A stretch of 64,000 nt of DNA from Candidatus Kinetoplastibacterium crithidii (GTDB lineage: Bacteria > Pseudomonadota > Gammaproteobacteria > Burkholderiales > Burkholderiaceae_B): positions 248,001 to 312,000 of the forward strand of contig CP064915.1 of assembly GCA_027557655.1 (NCBI GenBank), written 5' to 3'. Each line of letters starts with the position of its first letter. Position 1 is the stretch's first letter. The notes beneath the pieces are model-generated. The model was not told where the DNA came from, did not search any database, and was given only the letters and a program-made list of their open reading frames with translations. Positions 8,237-17,329 of this stretch are shown here, piece by piece. The position numbers and the translations under genes are program-made.

Positions 8237-10168
8237 ATGATTTTAGTTACCTTGCCAGATGCTTCTCAATTAAGATATGAAACTAGCATTAGCATTTCAG
8301 AAGTTATAAAAGATATTGGCTTGGATAGTAGTATAGCCCTATTTGCATATGTAACCGATAAAAATGGTATTCCTAAGTGCGTAGATTTAGATTTCCTAAT
8401 CTCTGAAAACATCAGTCTTAAGATAATAACCATATATGATAAAGAGGCATTAGAGGTAATTAGACATTCTACTGCACATTTATTAGCATATGCTGTGAAG
8501 GAATTGTATCCTGATTCTAAAATAGCAATAGGTCCAGTTATAGATAATGGTTTTTATTACGATATTAGTTGCAAACATACTATTACTTTGGAAGATTTGG
8601 TCGTAATAGAGCAAAAAATGCATGAATTGGCATTAAAAAATGAGCCTATAGTCAGAGAGCATTATAGTAGAGATAATGCAATAGAGTTATTTACGACTTT
8701 GGGTGAGGACTATAAAGTAGAAATAATTTCTCAAATACCAGAAGATGAAAATCTGACTTTATATAGAGAAGGGCAGTTTGTTGATTTATGTAGAGGTCCT
8801 CATGTACCATCGAATGGTTTTTTGAAACATTTTAAGTTATTAAAAGTATCAGGTGCTTACTGGCGTGGTAATAGTAAAAATGAAATGTTGCAGAGAATAT
8901 ACGGCACAGCATGGTTGACTAAAGAACAACAAGATGATTATTTAAATATGCTGCAAGAAGCAGAGAAAAGAGATCATAGAAGAATATCCAAGGAATTAGA
9001 TCTATTCCATATTCAAGAAGAAGCTCCTGGATTGGTTTTTTGGCATCCTAAAGGTTGGGTTATATGGCAGGAAATTGAGAAATATATGAGATCTATATAT
9101 TTAGAAAATGGTTATAAAGAAATAAAAAGTCCGCAAATATTAGATATTTCTCTTTGGAAAAAAACTGGTCATTTGGATAACTATAGTGAGAATATGTTTG
9201 TAACACATTCAGAGAATAGAGACTATGCTTTGAAACCAATGAATTGTCCAGGTCATATACAAGTATTTAATTCTGTTTTAAGGTCATACAAAGATTTACC
9301 AATTAGATATGGGGAATTTGGTCAGTGTCATCGTAATGAATATTCTGGGTCTTTACATGGATTAATGAGGTTGAGAGGTTTTACTCAGGATGATGGTCAT
9401 ATATTCTGCACAGAAAAAGATTTACAAAATGAGTGTATAGATTTTACAAAATTATTACAAAAAGTATATAATGACTTTGGTTTTAAGGACATTATATATA
9501 AAATTTCAACTCGTCCTAAAAAAAGGATTGGTGATGAGGATGCTTGGGATTTAGCTGAGAAAGCTTTGATGAATAGTCTTAGTGAACTTGGTTGTGATTT
9601 TGAGATTAGTCCAGGTGATGGAGCTTTTTATGGTCCTAAAATAGAGTATATGTTAAAGGATGCAATAGGAAGAAATTGGCAATGTGGTACTATACAGGTA
9701 GATTTTTTTATGCCATCTAGACTAAATGCTGAGTATGTTGATTCATCTGATAAAAGACGTGTTCCTGTTATGTTGCATAGGGCTATTCTAGGTTCTATAG
9801 AGCGTTTTATAGGAGTTTTGATCGAACATCATGCCGGTTCTTTGCCAATATGGTTATCTCCTATACAAGTTGTTATTTGTTGTATTTCAGAGCAGTCTGA
9901 AGAATATGCAAAATTTGTAATGAATGATCTCAAAGATAGAGGTTTTCGTGCTATTGTTGATTTGCGAAATGAAAAAATCAATCGTAAAATTAGAGAACAT
10001 AGTTTGCAAAAAATACCGTATGTTTTAGTTGTTGGAGAGAAAGAGAAAAGTAATTTAACTATTTCAGTTCGTAAATTAGGATCAAATCATTCGATTCTTA
10101 TGAATAATGATGATTTTGTGATGCAATTGAAAAATGAAATTAAATTACATAAAAATATCTCTATTTGA
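8237..10168 (+). CDS. thrS: Threonyl-tRNA synthetase
   Basis: ThrRS charges tRNA-Thr. The 643 residues cover the full class II enzyme. An N-terminal TGS domain spans about residues 1-60. The editing domain follows, with the RHSTAHLLAYAV zinc-site motif near residue 76. The catalytic core carries motif 2 in GEFGQCHRNEYSGSLHGLMR and motif 3 near GSIERFIGVLIEH. A C-terminal anticodon-binding domain completes it. AGGGA upstream of the ATG is a reasonable ribosome site. It is followed by infC, the normal proteobacterial order. Confidence 0.97.
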   Translation: MILVTLPDASQLRYETSISISEVIKDIGLDSSIALFAYVTDKNGIPKCVDLDFLISENISLKIITIYDKEALEVIRHSTAHLLAYAVKELYPDSKIAIGPVIDNGFYYDISCKHTITLEDLVVIEQKMHELALKNEPIVREHYSRDNAIELFTTLGEDYKVEIISQIPEDENLTLYREGQFVDLCRGPHVPSNGFLKHFKLLKVSGAYWRGNSKNEMLQRIYGTAWLTKEQQDDYLNMLQEAEKRDHRRISKELDLFHIQEEAPGLVFWHPKGWVIWQEIEKYMRSIYLENGYKEIKSPQILDISLWKKTGHLDNYSENMFVTHSENRDYALKPMNCPGHIQVFNSVLRSYKDLPIRYGEFGQCHRNEYSGSLHGLMRLRGFTQDDGHIFCTEKDLQNECIDFTKLLQKVYNDFGFKDIIYKISTRPKKRIGDEDAWDLAEKALMNSLSELGCDFEISPGDGAFYGPKIEYMLKDAIGRNWQCGTIQVDFFMPSRLNAEYVDSSDKRRVPVMLHRAILGSIERFIGVLIEHHAGSLPIWLSPIQVVICCISEQSEEYAKFVMNDLKDRGFRAIVDLRNEKINRKIREHSLQKIPYVLVVGEKEKSNLTISVRKLGSNHSILMNNDDFVMQLKNEIKLHKNISI

Positions 10169-10193
10169 TTTTATTTTTTGAGGAGTTGTTAAT

Positions 10194-10718
10194 ATCGCTA
10201 CCGAAAAAACTAGTCGCATTAATAATGAAATTCGTGTTCCCGAAGTGCGTCTTATAGGTATAGAAGGGGAACAGTTAGGAATAATGAAGATTTCTGATGC
10301 TTTGCGTTTATCAGAACAGAATGAAGTTGATTTAGTTGAGATAGCTCCTAATGCTGTCCCTCCTGTTTGTAGATTAATGGATTATGGTAAATTCAAGTAT
10401 AAAGAACAGAAAAGGTTAGCTGAAGCTAGGTCAAAACAAAAAACAATTCAGGTAAAAGAGGTTAAATTTAGGCCATCTACAGACGATGGTGATTATAATG
10501 TCAAGTTAAGAAATTTACGTAAATTTTTGGATGATGGAGATAAAGCTAAAGTTTCTTTGCGTTTTCGTGGAAGAGAAATGGCGCATCAAGATTTAGGTAT
10601 GCGTGTCTTAGAAAGAATACGTAATGATTTGTCCGATCATGCTGTTGTAGAGTCAATGCCAAGGCTAGAAGGAAGACAAATGGTTATGATGCTTTCACCA
10701 AAGAAAAAAAGTGCTTAG
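10194..10718 (+). CDS. infC: Translation initiation factor IF-3 (AUC start codon)
   Basis: IF-3 binds the 30S subunit and proofreads initiator tRNA and start codon. Between the upstream in-frame TGA (10179) and residue 18 there is no ATG, GTG or TTG. The conserved N-terminus RINNEIRVPEVRLIG begins only if translation starts at the ATC codon at 10194. That codon sits 8 bases after a strong AGGAG (10181-10185). This gives 174 residues, typical for IF-3. A GTG at 10245 would remove the first strand of the N-domain and has no ribosome site. Rare AUU/AUC starts are the known basis of infC autoregulation. rpmI and rplT, which normally follow, are absent here. Confidence 0.95.
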   Translation: MATEKTSRINNEIRVPEVRLIGIEGEQLGIMKISDALRLSEQNEVDLVEIAPNAVPPVCRLMDYGKFKYKEQKRLAEARSKQKTIQVKEVKFRPSTDDGDYNVKLRNLRKFLDDGDKAKVSLRFRGREMAHQDLGMRVLERIRNDLSDHAVVESMPRLEGRQMVMMLSPKKKSA

Positions 10719-10785
10719 ACTATATTATATTTTTTAATATTTTGCTTTTATAGTAGTTATTTTTTTACAATTTATTTTTAATTTT

Positions 10786-11739
10786 ATGCATGTATTATTC
10801 ATTATAGATCCATTGACTTCTCTTGTTGCTTATAAAGATACTTCTGTATCTATAATGGCTTCTTTAATTTCACGTGGGTATGATGTTAGTGTTGCTACTC
10901 AAACAGATTTATTTATAGATCCTAATGGTGAAGTTAAGGTTAGTGCTAAAAAATTATTCTTAAAAAATCATATGAATCTAAGTAGTACTGATTGGTTTAT
11001 CACTGATCATGTATGTACAAATATTATTAATATTTTCGATATTGTTTTGGTTAGAAAAGATCCTCCTTTTGATATGGAGTATTTTTATTTAACTCATATA
11101 TTAGATATAGCTAAGAAAAAAGGTGTAAAGGTTATTAATGATCCTACATCTCTTAGGAATTATTCTGAAAAATTATCTATTTTAAATTTTCCAGAATTTA
11201 TTATGCCAACCCTGGTATCTAGCAATATTAATGAATTGAAAGATTTTTGTTTTTTCTATAATGATATTATATTAAAACCGTTAGATGGCATGGGAGGATC
11301 AGGAATATTTAGATTAAAAAAAGATGATCCTAATTTAAATGTTATATTAGAAAATTCTACTAATAATTCTCAACGTACTGTAATGGTGCAGAAATATATT
11401 CCTGAAATATCAAAAGGCGATAAAAGGGTAATTTTAATCAATAGTCGAATAGTTCCTTATTGTCTAGCTAGAATTCCTAAAAAAGGTGAGAGTAGAGGGA
11501 ATTTAGCTGTTGGTGGTCATGGAATTGCACAACCTGTTTCTGAAACTGATATTAAAATAGCCAAAGCAGTTGGGTCTTTTTTGGAAGATAAAGGATTATC
11601 TCTCGTTGGTCTAGATATTATAGGTGATTATCTTACAGAAATTAATGTCACTAGTCCTACATGTTTTGTCGAAATTACTAATAGTACTAAATTTGATGTT
11701 GCTGGAATGTTTATAGATTATTTAGAGAATACTTTATAA
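10786..11739 (+). CDS. gshB: Glutathione synthetase
   Basis: GshB ligates glycine to gamma-glutamylcysteine using ATP. The 317 residues have the bacterial GshB layout. The N-terminal domain begins HVLFIIDPLTSLVAYKDTS. The ATP-grasp region carries ILKPLDGMGGSGIFRL near residue 165, VQKYIPEISKGDKRVILI, and the metal site in TEINVTSPTCFVEI near residue 290. It is followed 61 bp later by ptsH, a pairing seen in Bordetella, where a PTS EIIA gene usually lies between them. No EIIA gene remains here. Confidence 0.95.
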   Translation: MHVLFIIDPLTSLVAYKDTSVSIMASLISRGYDVSVATQTDLFIDPNGEVKVSAKKLFLKNHMNLSSTDWFITDHVCTNIINIFDIVLVRKDPPFDMEYFYLTHILDIAKKKGVKVINDPTSLRNYSEKLSILNFPEFIMPTLVSSNINELKDFCFFYNDIILKPLDGMGGSGIFRLKKDDPNLNVILENSTNNSQRTVMVQKYIPEISKGDKRVILINSRIVPYCLARIPKKGESRGNLAVGGHGIAQPVSETDIKIAKAVGSFLEDKGLSLVGLDIIGDYLTEINVTSPTCFVEITNSTKFDVAGMFIDYLENTL

Positions 11740-11800
11740 TCTATTTTAATAGATTTAGATGGATTTTAGAATTCAATCTTAACATATGGTAATTTATTTT

Positions 11801-12058
11801 ATGACAATTATTAAAAGCATAGTTCTAAATAAAAAAAATGGTTTAGATGTTTCAGAAGCTTCTAAATTGACAAAAATTGCTAGTCAATTTAGGAGTGAAG
11901 TTTTTATTTCTTGTGATGCACGTAAAGTAAATGCAAAAAGCATTATGGGTATAATGATGCTAGCTGCAGGAACAGGAAAACATATTACAATAGAAGTTTC
12001 TGGTCCTGATTCTGAAGAAGCTATAAAAGCTTTAGATCTGTTTTTTTGTGATATATAA
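11801..12058 (+). CDS. ptsH: HPr-like phosphocarrier lacking the active-site histidine
   Basis: This 85-residue protein has the HPr fold signature. The best-preserved part is RKVNAKSIMGIMMLAAG (residues 41-57), which contains the regulatory-serine equivalent Ser47. In place of the phosphorylation motif GLHARxxA it reads GLDVSEAS (residues 14-21). The His15 equivalent is Asp16 (GAT for CAT) and the conserved Arg17 equivalent is Ser18. Both residues needed for phosphotransfer from Enzyme I are therefore missing, while the frame and the rest of the fold are intact. An in-frame ATG at 11786 exists, but homology starts at 11801. No ptsI or EIIA gene is adjacent. It may be a regulator, a moonlighting remnant, or a gene on its way out. 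Confidence 0.85.
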   Translation: MTIIKSIVLNKKNGLDVSEASKLTKIASQFRSEVFISCDARKVNAKSIMGIMMLAAGTGKHITIEVSGPDSEEAIKALDLFFCDI

Positions 12059-12077
12059 GAACACATTTAAGTATAAT

Positions 12078-12587
12078 TTATATTCCAGTAGAACCAAAAC
12101 CTTTATCACCTCTATTATTTTTTTTTGAAAAATTCTCTACTATATTGAAAGTTGGTTTTAATATAGGTAAAAATATCATTTGTGCTATTCTTTCGCCAGG
12201 ATTTATAAAAATTGAATCATTGGACATAATATTATTTCTGTTATATACACTTACAAATATTGTACCTGAGTAATCTGCATCTATAACGCCAGCAGTATTT
12301 CCTAAAACCAATCCTTTCTTATGACCAAGACCAGATCTTGGAAGTATAATAGCCATCATATTTGTATTATTCATATGAATAGCAATACCAGTAGATACTA
12401 ATATTGCTTTGTCATTTGGTTTTATTTCGATTGATTTTTCTATACATGCATATAAATCAATACCAGCAGCAAGTTCACTCTGATATTTAGGTATATTTAA
12501 TTTTTCTTTCAAAAAATTATCGGTAATTTTAATTTCTATTGACGGTGATAATAGATTTTTAATCTGATCTAAATATTTATTTTCCAT
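12078..12587 (-). CDS. dut: dUTP pyrophosphatase
   Basis: Dut hydrolyses dUTP to dUMP, keeping uracil out of DNA and feeding thymidylate synthesis. All five trimer-family motifs are visible: AGIDLYA, PRSGLG, GVIDADYSGTI, GERIAQMIF and the C-terminal RGDKGFGSTG. At 169 residues it is slightly longer than the E. coli enzyme, from a 15-20 residue N-terminal extension. Its ATG overlaps the end of coaBC by 11 bp, so the two are translationally linked. It converges on ptsH with only a 19-bp gap. Confidence 0.96.
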   Translation of the reverse strand: MENKYLDQIKNLLSPSIEIKITDNFLKEKLNIPKYQSELAAGIDLYACIEKSIEIKPNDKAILVSTGIAIHMNNTNMMAIILPRSGLGHKKGLVLGNTAGVIDADYSGTIFVSVYNRNNIMSNDSIFINPGERIAQMIFLPILKPTFNIVENFSKKNNRGDKGFGSTGI

Positions 12588-13791
12588 TTGATTGCTTATT
12601 ATAAAATCTTGTTGAAATTTCTTTTATAAGAATTCTTGATATTTCAAGTTTGCTAGCTTTAGGTATATTATATGAGCCATTTACATCTATTAACATTACT
12701 TCAGAGTCATCAGAGCACATGGCATCTGTAGCAATATTTGCTATTATTATATCTAAATTTTTATTAATTAGTTTTTTTTGAGCATTATTTTTTAAATCTT
12801 CGGTTTCTGCTGCAAATCCAACACAGAATGGTTTTTTCTCTAAATGAGTAACTTCAGCTAATATATCATAGTTATATTCTAATTGTATTTCTGGTATATA
12901 TTCACTATTTAATTTTTTGATCTTTTTTTGTTTATAATTTTTTACTTTCCAATCAGAAACAGCAGCAACAGATATAAATATATCTATATCTATATCATTT
13001 ATTATCTTCATGACCATATTATACATTTCGTCAGCTGTGTTTATGTTATAAACATTTACATAATTTGGTGCTTCTATTTTAGTTGGTCCTGTTATTAAAG
13101 TAACATTTGCTCCTGATTCATAGGCAGATCTTGCTATAGCATATCCCATTTTCCCAGAAGATTTATTACTAATAAAACGTACTGGGTCTATTGGTTCTAT
13201 AGTTGGTCCAGCTGTTATTAGTATATTCTTATCTGCTAATAATTTTTCTTGAAATATTGATGTTATTTCAATTAGCAAATTTTCATTATCTGCTAATTTT
13301 CCATAACCTTCTTCGCCACAAGCTTGTATTCCATATGTTGGACTAATAACCTTTATTCCATCATAAATAAGTTGTTTAACATTTCTCTGGATAACAGGAT
13401 TATTCCACATTTCTTTATTCATTGCAGGAGCGACATATAAAGGACATTTTCTTGCTAAACACATTGTTGATAAAAGGTCATCGGCTATACCAAGTGCTAG
13501 TTTTGATATAAAATTAGCACTTGCCGGTATTATAATCAGTAAAGCAGCTTCTCTTGTTAAGTTTATATGATCCATAGCATTATTTGACTGATTATTAGAT
13601 TCATCAAATACTACTCTTCCGGATAAAGCTTGCATTGTAGTTTTAGTTATAAAATTTTGTGCTGATTTTGTCATTACAATATCAACTAAGATATTTTCCT
13701 TTATAAGACTTCTAACCAAATCGGCTACTTTATAACAAGCTATACTACCTGTCATACCTATAATGATTTGTTTTTTAAAAAGTTTAGACAT
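12577..13791 (-). CDS. coaBC: Bifunctional phosphopantothenoylcysteine decarboxylase / phosphopantothenate-cysteine ligase
   Basis: CoaBC performs two consecutive steps of coenzyme A synthesis. The N-terminal FMN flavoprotein (CoaC) spans about residues 1-190. It shows GMTGSIACYKVADLVR, the PAMNKEMW substrate motif and the Cys-containing ACGEEGYGKLAD flap. The CoaB ligase follows from about residue 191, with NILITAGPTIEPIDPVRFISN and SSGKMGYAIA. The length (404) is normal for the fused enzyme. It overlaps dut downstream and follows lspA by 21 bp in the same direction. Confidence 0.96.
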   Translation of the reverse strand: MSKLFKKQIIIGMTGSIACYKVADLVRSLIKENILVDIVMTKSAQNFITKTTMQALSGRVVFDESNNQSNNAMDHINLTREAALLIIIPASANFISKLALGIADDLLSTMCLARKCPLYVAPAMNKEMWNNPVIQRNVKQLIYDGIKVISPTYGIQACGEEGYGKLADNENLLIEITSIFQEKLLADKNILITAGPTIEPIDPVRFISNKSSGKMGYAIARSAYESGANVTLITGPTKIEAPNYVNVYNINTADEMYNMVMKIINDIDIDIFISVAAVSDWKVKNYKQKKIKKLNSEYIPEIQLEYNYDILAEVTHLEKKPFCVGFAAETEDLKNNAQKKLINKNLDIIIANIATDAMCSDDSEVMLIDVNGSYNIPKASKLEISRILIKEISTRFYNKQSNGK

Positions 13792-13812
13792 TTGAATATA
13801 TTTTTTAACAAC

Positions 13813-14340
13813 CTATAATTTTTTTGTCATAGAAAGATTTTTATTTTTTAATGATCTTATCTCAACAAAACAAACTAATATTACTCCAGTTGAAATATAG
13901 AGATCTGCTAAATTAAAAACTGGAAAGAAAAAATTATTCCAATACAACAATAAAAAATCAATAACGTATCCATTACAAAAACGATCTATCATATTGCCGA
14001 TAGTTCCTGCAATGATCATTACAAGAGCTGTGTTATGTGTTTTTGTCATATTATAGGAATTTAATATTGTAAGCATAAAACAAGATACAATAATACCAAT
14101 TAGGATAAACAAGTATTTTTGATTTCCTTCTGGATTAGATAGAAAACTAAAGGCTGCACCCCAATTGTATGCTAGTGTTAAATTAAAATATGAGGTTATG
14201 TATATTCTATGTCCATATTCTATCGTTTTATCTATATATAATTTACTTAATTGGTCTAATAGAATTAATATTAGTATTAATAAAAAATAGATTTTTTTAA
14301 TATGCATCTTCTTATTATGCGTACAAGAGAAATATACCAT
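13813..14340 (-). CDS. lspA: Lipoprotein signal peptidase (signal peptidase II)
   Basis: LspA is the inner-membrane aspartyl protease that cleaves lipoprotein signal peptides before the lipobox cysteine. Four hydrophobic segments are visible, plus the family blocks AYNWGAAFSFL, GTIGNMIDRF, YVIDFL and FNLADLYISTG. The last two hold the catalytic Asp pair. The first ATG (14340) gives 175 residues; a second ATG at 14307 gives 164 and is also possible. The 5' end lies inside copy 1 of a perfect 127-bp tandem duplication, which moves the start about 130 bp away from ileS. NlpD, a putative lipoprotein encoded at 51300, would be a substrate. Confidence 0.93.
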   Translation of the reverse strand: MVYFSCTHNKKMHIKKIYFLLILILILLDQLSKLYIDKTIEYGHRIYITSYFNLTLAYNWGAAFSFLSNPEGNQKYLFILIGIIVSCFMLTILNSYNMTKTHNTALVMIIAGTIGNMIDRFCNGYVIDFLLLYWNNFFFPVFNLADLYISTGVILVCFVEIRSLKNKNLSMTKKL

Positions 14341-14504
14341 AGATTAGGCTTTATTACGTTTTTCACCATTTTCAAATTTGGTCTAATAGAATTAATATTA
14401 GTATTAATAAAAAATAGATTTTTTTAATATGCATCTTCTTATTATGCGTACAAGAGAAATATACCATAGATTAGGCTTTATTACGTTTTTCACCATTTTC
14501 AAAT
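14251..14504. repeat. Perfect 127-bp tandem direct duplication at the ileS-lspA junction
   Basis: Copy 1 (14251-14377) and copy 2 (14378-14504) are identical over all 127 bases and directly abut. The unit contains the last 34 bases of ileS, the short spacer, and the first 90 bases of lspA. Both genes keep one full-length copy: ileS ends in copy 2 and lspA starts in copy 1. The duplication leaves an orphan lspA start and an orphan ileS tail between them. Perfect identity suggests a recent event or an assembly artefact. Confidence 0.97.
14372..14467 (-). pseudogene. Duplicated lspA 5' fragment (31 codons)
   Basis: This fragment was made by the 127-bp tandem duplication. It starts with the same ATG as lspA, encodes the first 30 LspA residues (one hydrophobic segment), then reads one Ile codon into a TGA in the duplicated ileS tail. 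Its ATG lies 3 bases after the ileS stop, which was presumably the original lspA start position. If translated it would give a 31-residue membrane peptide. No function is implied. Confidence 0.85.
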
Positions 14505-17329
14505 AGATTTTGAATACATCTATTACAAATAGTTTTATATTTATTATTATTGCCAACCTCTTCTCTCCAGTGCCAACAACGTTCACATTTTTTATGTTTA
14601 GATGCATGGACAATTATTTTTGTTTCTTTTTCTAGAGAATCTATAAGATTAGTTTTGGATACAATAAATATAAAATGTAGGTCAGATTCTAAGCTCTCTA
14701 ATATTTTTTTATCATGATTATTTGCATATATATCTATTTCTGCTTGTAAAGATGATCCTATTTCTCCAGCAGTCCTAGCTTCTTCTAATTTTCTTTGAAC
14801 ATTATCTCTAATTTTTCTTATAGAGAACCATTTGTCATAGAGATAGTTATCTTTTTCTATATTTAATTTTTGAAATAATTGTGTAAATATAGTTGTGGTA
14901 TTATTTTCATTTCTTAATGAAGGTATTGTTTTTACTAATTCTTGCCATGCTTCTTCAGATGTAAATGAAAGAATTGGTGCTATGACCTTTAGAAGAATTT
15001 GTGTAATCTCCAATAATGCCGTTTGAGCTGACCTACGTGCTAAACTATTAACAGGAGTTGTATATAACCTATCTTTCAATATATCTAAATAGAAAGAGCC
15101 TAAATCTTCTGAACAAAATTTTTGTATTTTTGAAACTATCTTATGGAATTCATATTTTTCATAATATTGCAAAATTTCCTCTTGAATTTTTGATGTTAGA
15201 ACTAAGGCATATTTATCTATTTCAAACATATTTGAATATTCTACATAGTTATTCTTATGATCAAAATCAGATATGTTTAATAGTAAGAACCTAATTGTAT
15301 TTCTTATTCGTCTATAACCTTCTACTGTTCTATCAAGAATTTCTTTAGAAATTGATAATTCGCTAGAGTAATCTGTACTAGCTATCCAAAGCCTTAGTAT
15401 ATCAGCACCTAGTGAATCACATATTTTTTGGGGAGAAACTATATTCCCCAAAGATTTACTCATTTTTTTTCCTTGACCATCTACGACAAATCCATGAGTT
15501 AGTAGAGCTTTATAAGGAGCTTGCTTATATAGCATACATCCAATCAATAAGGAAGAATGAAACCATCCTCGATGTTGATCAGATCCTTCTAAATATAGAT
15601 CAGCTGGCCATTCCAATTCTTGAGAATGAGTTCCATTAAATTCATTTTCCTTACCACCTATAACAGTTAAATGAGTAGATCCAGAATCGAACCAAACATC
15701 TAAAGTATCATTGCTTTTTTCATATTGTTCAGCAGTTTTTTTATCAATTAGACTATTGCAAGCAATGTTTTGCCATTCTTCAATTCCACCTTTTTCTATT
15801 TTCTGTGCTATTACTTCCAATAATGGTATGGTATCAGGGTGTATGTCCTTAGAATATTTATTTAATAATAAAGCCATAGGTACACCCCATTGTCTTTGTC
15901 TTGAAATTGTCCAATCAGGTCTGTTAGTAATCATTGCTTTCAGTCTATCTTTACCCCAAGATGGATAAAAAGTAGTTTTTTCAATGTTATCTAAAGCAAT
16001 TTCTCTTATAGTCTTGTTATTATCTGATTTGATATCTAGTCCAACGAACCATTGATTAGTAGATTTGAAAATAATCGGTGTTTTGTGACGCCAGCAATGC
16101 ATATAACTATGTTGATATATTTCTTGTTTTACTAAAGTGCCAGTTTTTAGTAACATTTCAATGATTTTTTTATTTGCATCCCAAATTGATATATCTTCTA
16201 GCAAAGGTACTTTAGACATAAAAGCACCAGATTCTGTAATAAGATCGAGAATATCTGAGTTTAAGAATCCATTTTTTTTAAAGACATTAAAATCATCTAA
16301 GCCATGTGCAGGCGCAGAATGTACAATACCAGTTCCGGTATCTGTAGTTACATATTTACCCATTAGTATAGGTGATGTTCTATTATAAGAATCATGTAAA
16401 CTAAAAAAGGGATGTAAAAAAGTGTGTCTTTCTAATTTCACGCCCTTTATTACTGATAATATCTTTCCTTCTAGATTTGTTTGTTCTAGAAAATAGTTAA
16501 CTCTATCCTTTGCTATTATTATGTTTGATAAAATCTTCTTGTCTGAATTTGTTTTTATTAGTGCGTAATCTATATCAGGATTAACACTGAGAAATTGATT
16601 TGCAGGTATTGTCCATGGTGTTGTAGTCCATATTATGGCGGAACATATATTAATATTATAACTAAATATGTTAGATATTTTTTCTGTATCAACAGCTTGA
16701 AACGCTACGTATATAGCATCATCTTTCCTATCATAATATTCTATTTCAGCTTCTGCTAAGGCTGATTTACAATCAAAACACCAGTTTATAGGTCTTAAGC
16801 CTCGAAAAACAAATCCTGATTCCATTATTTTTTTTAATACACGAACTTCGTTTGCTTCATTTTTGAAATTCATAGTCAAATATGGATTGTCCCAGTTTCC
16901 AAGTATTCCTAAACGTTGAAATTCTTGTTTCTGTTTTTCTATCTGTTCTTTGGCGTACAATCGAGCTTTTTTTTGAATATCTTTAGTAGATAGATGTTTG
17001 CCAAATTTTTTTTCTATTTGTATTTCTATGGGCATACCATGACAGTCCCAGCCTGGAATATAATGAGCATCATATCCCAACATTGTTTTGCTTTTGATTA
17101 TTATGTCTTTGAGAACTTTGTTGACAGCGTGCCCTAAATGGATGTTTCCATTTGCATACGGTGGTCCATCGTGCAATGTGAATTTTTGTCTTCCTTGACA
17201 AGATTTTCTAATAATATTATATATATTTTGTTCTTCCCATTTTTTTAGCCATTCAGGCTCTTTTTTTGGTAGATTACCACGCATTTGGAAAGATGTATCT
17301 AATAGGTTAAGTGTATTTTTGTAGTCCAT
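14471..17329 (-). CDS. ileS: Isoleucyl-tRNA synthetase
   Basis: IleRS charges tRNA-Ile and edits valine. The class I signatures are PPYANGNIHLGHAVNK (HIGH motif HLGH) near residue 60 and KKMSKSLGN near residue 600. An insertion editing domain lies between them. The C-terminal zinc finger CERCWHWREE...CNRCIQ is typical of bacterial IleRS. The ATG at 17329 gives MDYKNTLNL, matching the usual family start; a TTG at 17338 would add three residues. The start overlaps the 3' end of ribF by 23 bp. The final 34 bases are duplicated downstream. Confidence 0.96.
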   Translation of the reverse strand: MDYKNTLNLLDTSFQMRGNLPKKEPEWLKKWEEQNIYNIIRKSCQGRQKFTLHDGPPYANGNIHLGHAVNKVLKDIIIKSKTMLGYDAHYIPGWDCHGMPIEIQIEKKFGKHLSTKDIQKKARLYAKEQIEKQKQEFQRLGILGNWDNPYLTMNFKNEANEVRVLKKIMESGFVFRGLRPINWCFDCKSALAEAEIEYYDRKDDAIYVAFQAVDTEKISNIFSYNINICSAIIWTTTPWTIPANQFLSVNPDIDYALIKTNSDKKILSNIIIAKDRVNYFLEQTNLEGKILSVIKGVKLERHTFLHPFFSLHDSYNRTSPILMGKYVTTDTGTGIVHSAPAHGLDDFNVFKKNGFLNSDILDLITESGAFMSKVPLLEDISIWDANKKIIEMLLKTGTLVKQEIYQHSYMHCWRHKTPIIFKSTNQWFVGLDIKSDNNKTIREIALDNIEKTTFYPSWGKDRLKAMITNRPDWTISRQRQWGVPMALLLNKYSKDIHPDTIPLLEVIAQKIEKGGIEEWQNIACNSLIDKKTAEQYEKSNDTLDVWFDSGSTHLTVIGGKENEFNGTHSQELEWPADLYLEGSDQHRGWFHSSLLIGCMLYKQAPYKALLTHGFVVDGQGKKMSKSLGNIVSPQKICDSLGADILRLWIASTDYSSELSISKEILDRTVEGYRRIRNTIRFLLLNISDFDHKNNYVEYSNMFEIDKYALVLTSKIQEEILQYYEKYEFHKIVSKIQKFCSEDLGSFYLDILKDRLYTTPVNSLARRSAQTALLEITQILLKVIAPILSFTSEEAWQELVKTIPSLRNENNTTTIFTQLFQKLNIEKDNYLYDKWFSIRKIRDNVQRKLEEARTAGEIGSSLQAEIDIYANNHDKKILESLESDLHFIFIVSKTNLIDSLEKETKIIVHASKHKKCERCWHWREEVGNNNKYKTICNRCIQNLFENGEKRNKA

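Noticed and set aside
10245..10718. infC starting at the GTG at 10245
   Set aside because: It would delete conserved N-terminal IF-3 residues and has no ribosome site; the AUC at 10194 has AGGAG at ideal distance.
15058..16388. Several plus-strand open frames within ileS
   Set aside because: All are opposite conserved IleRS motifs and have no recognisable domains or ribosome sites.
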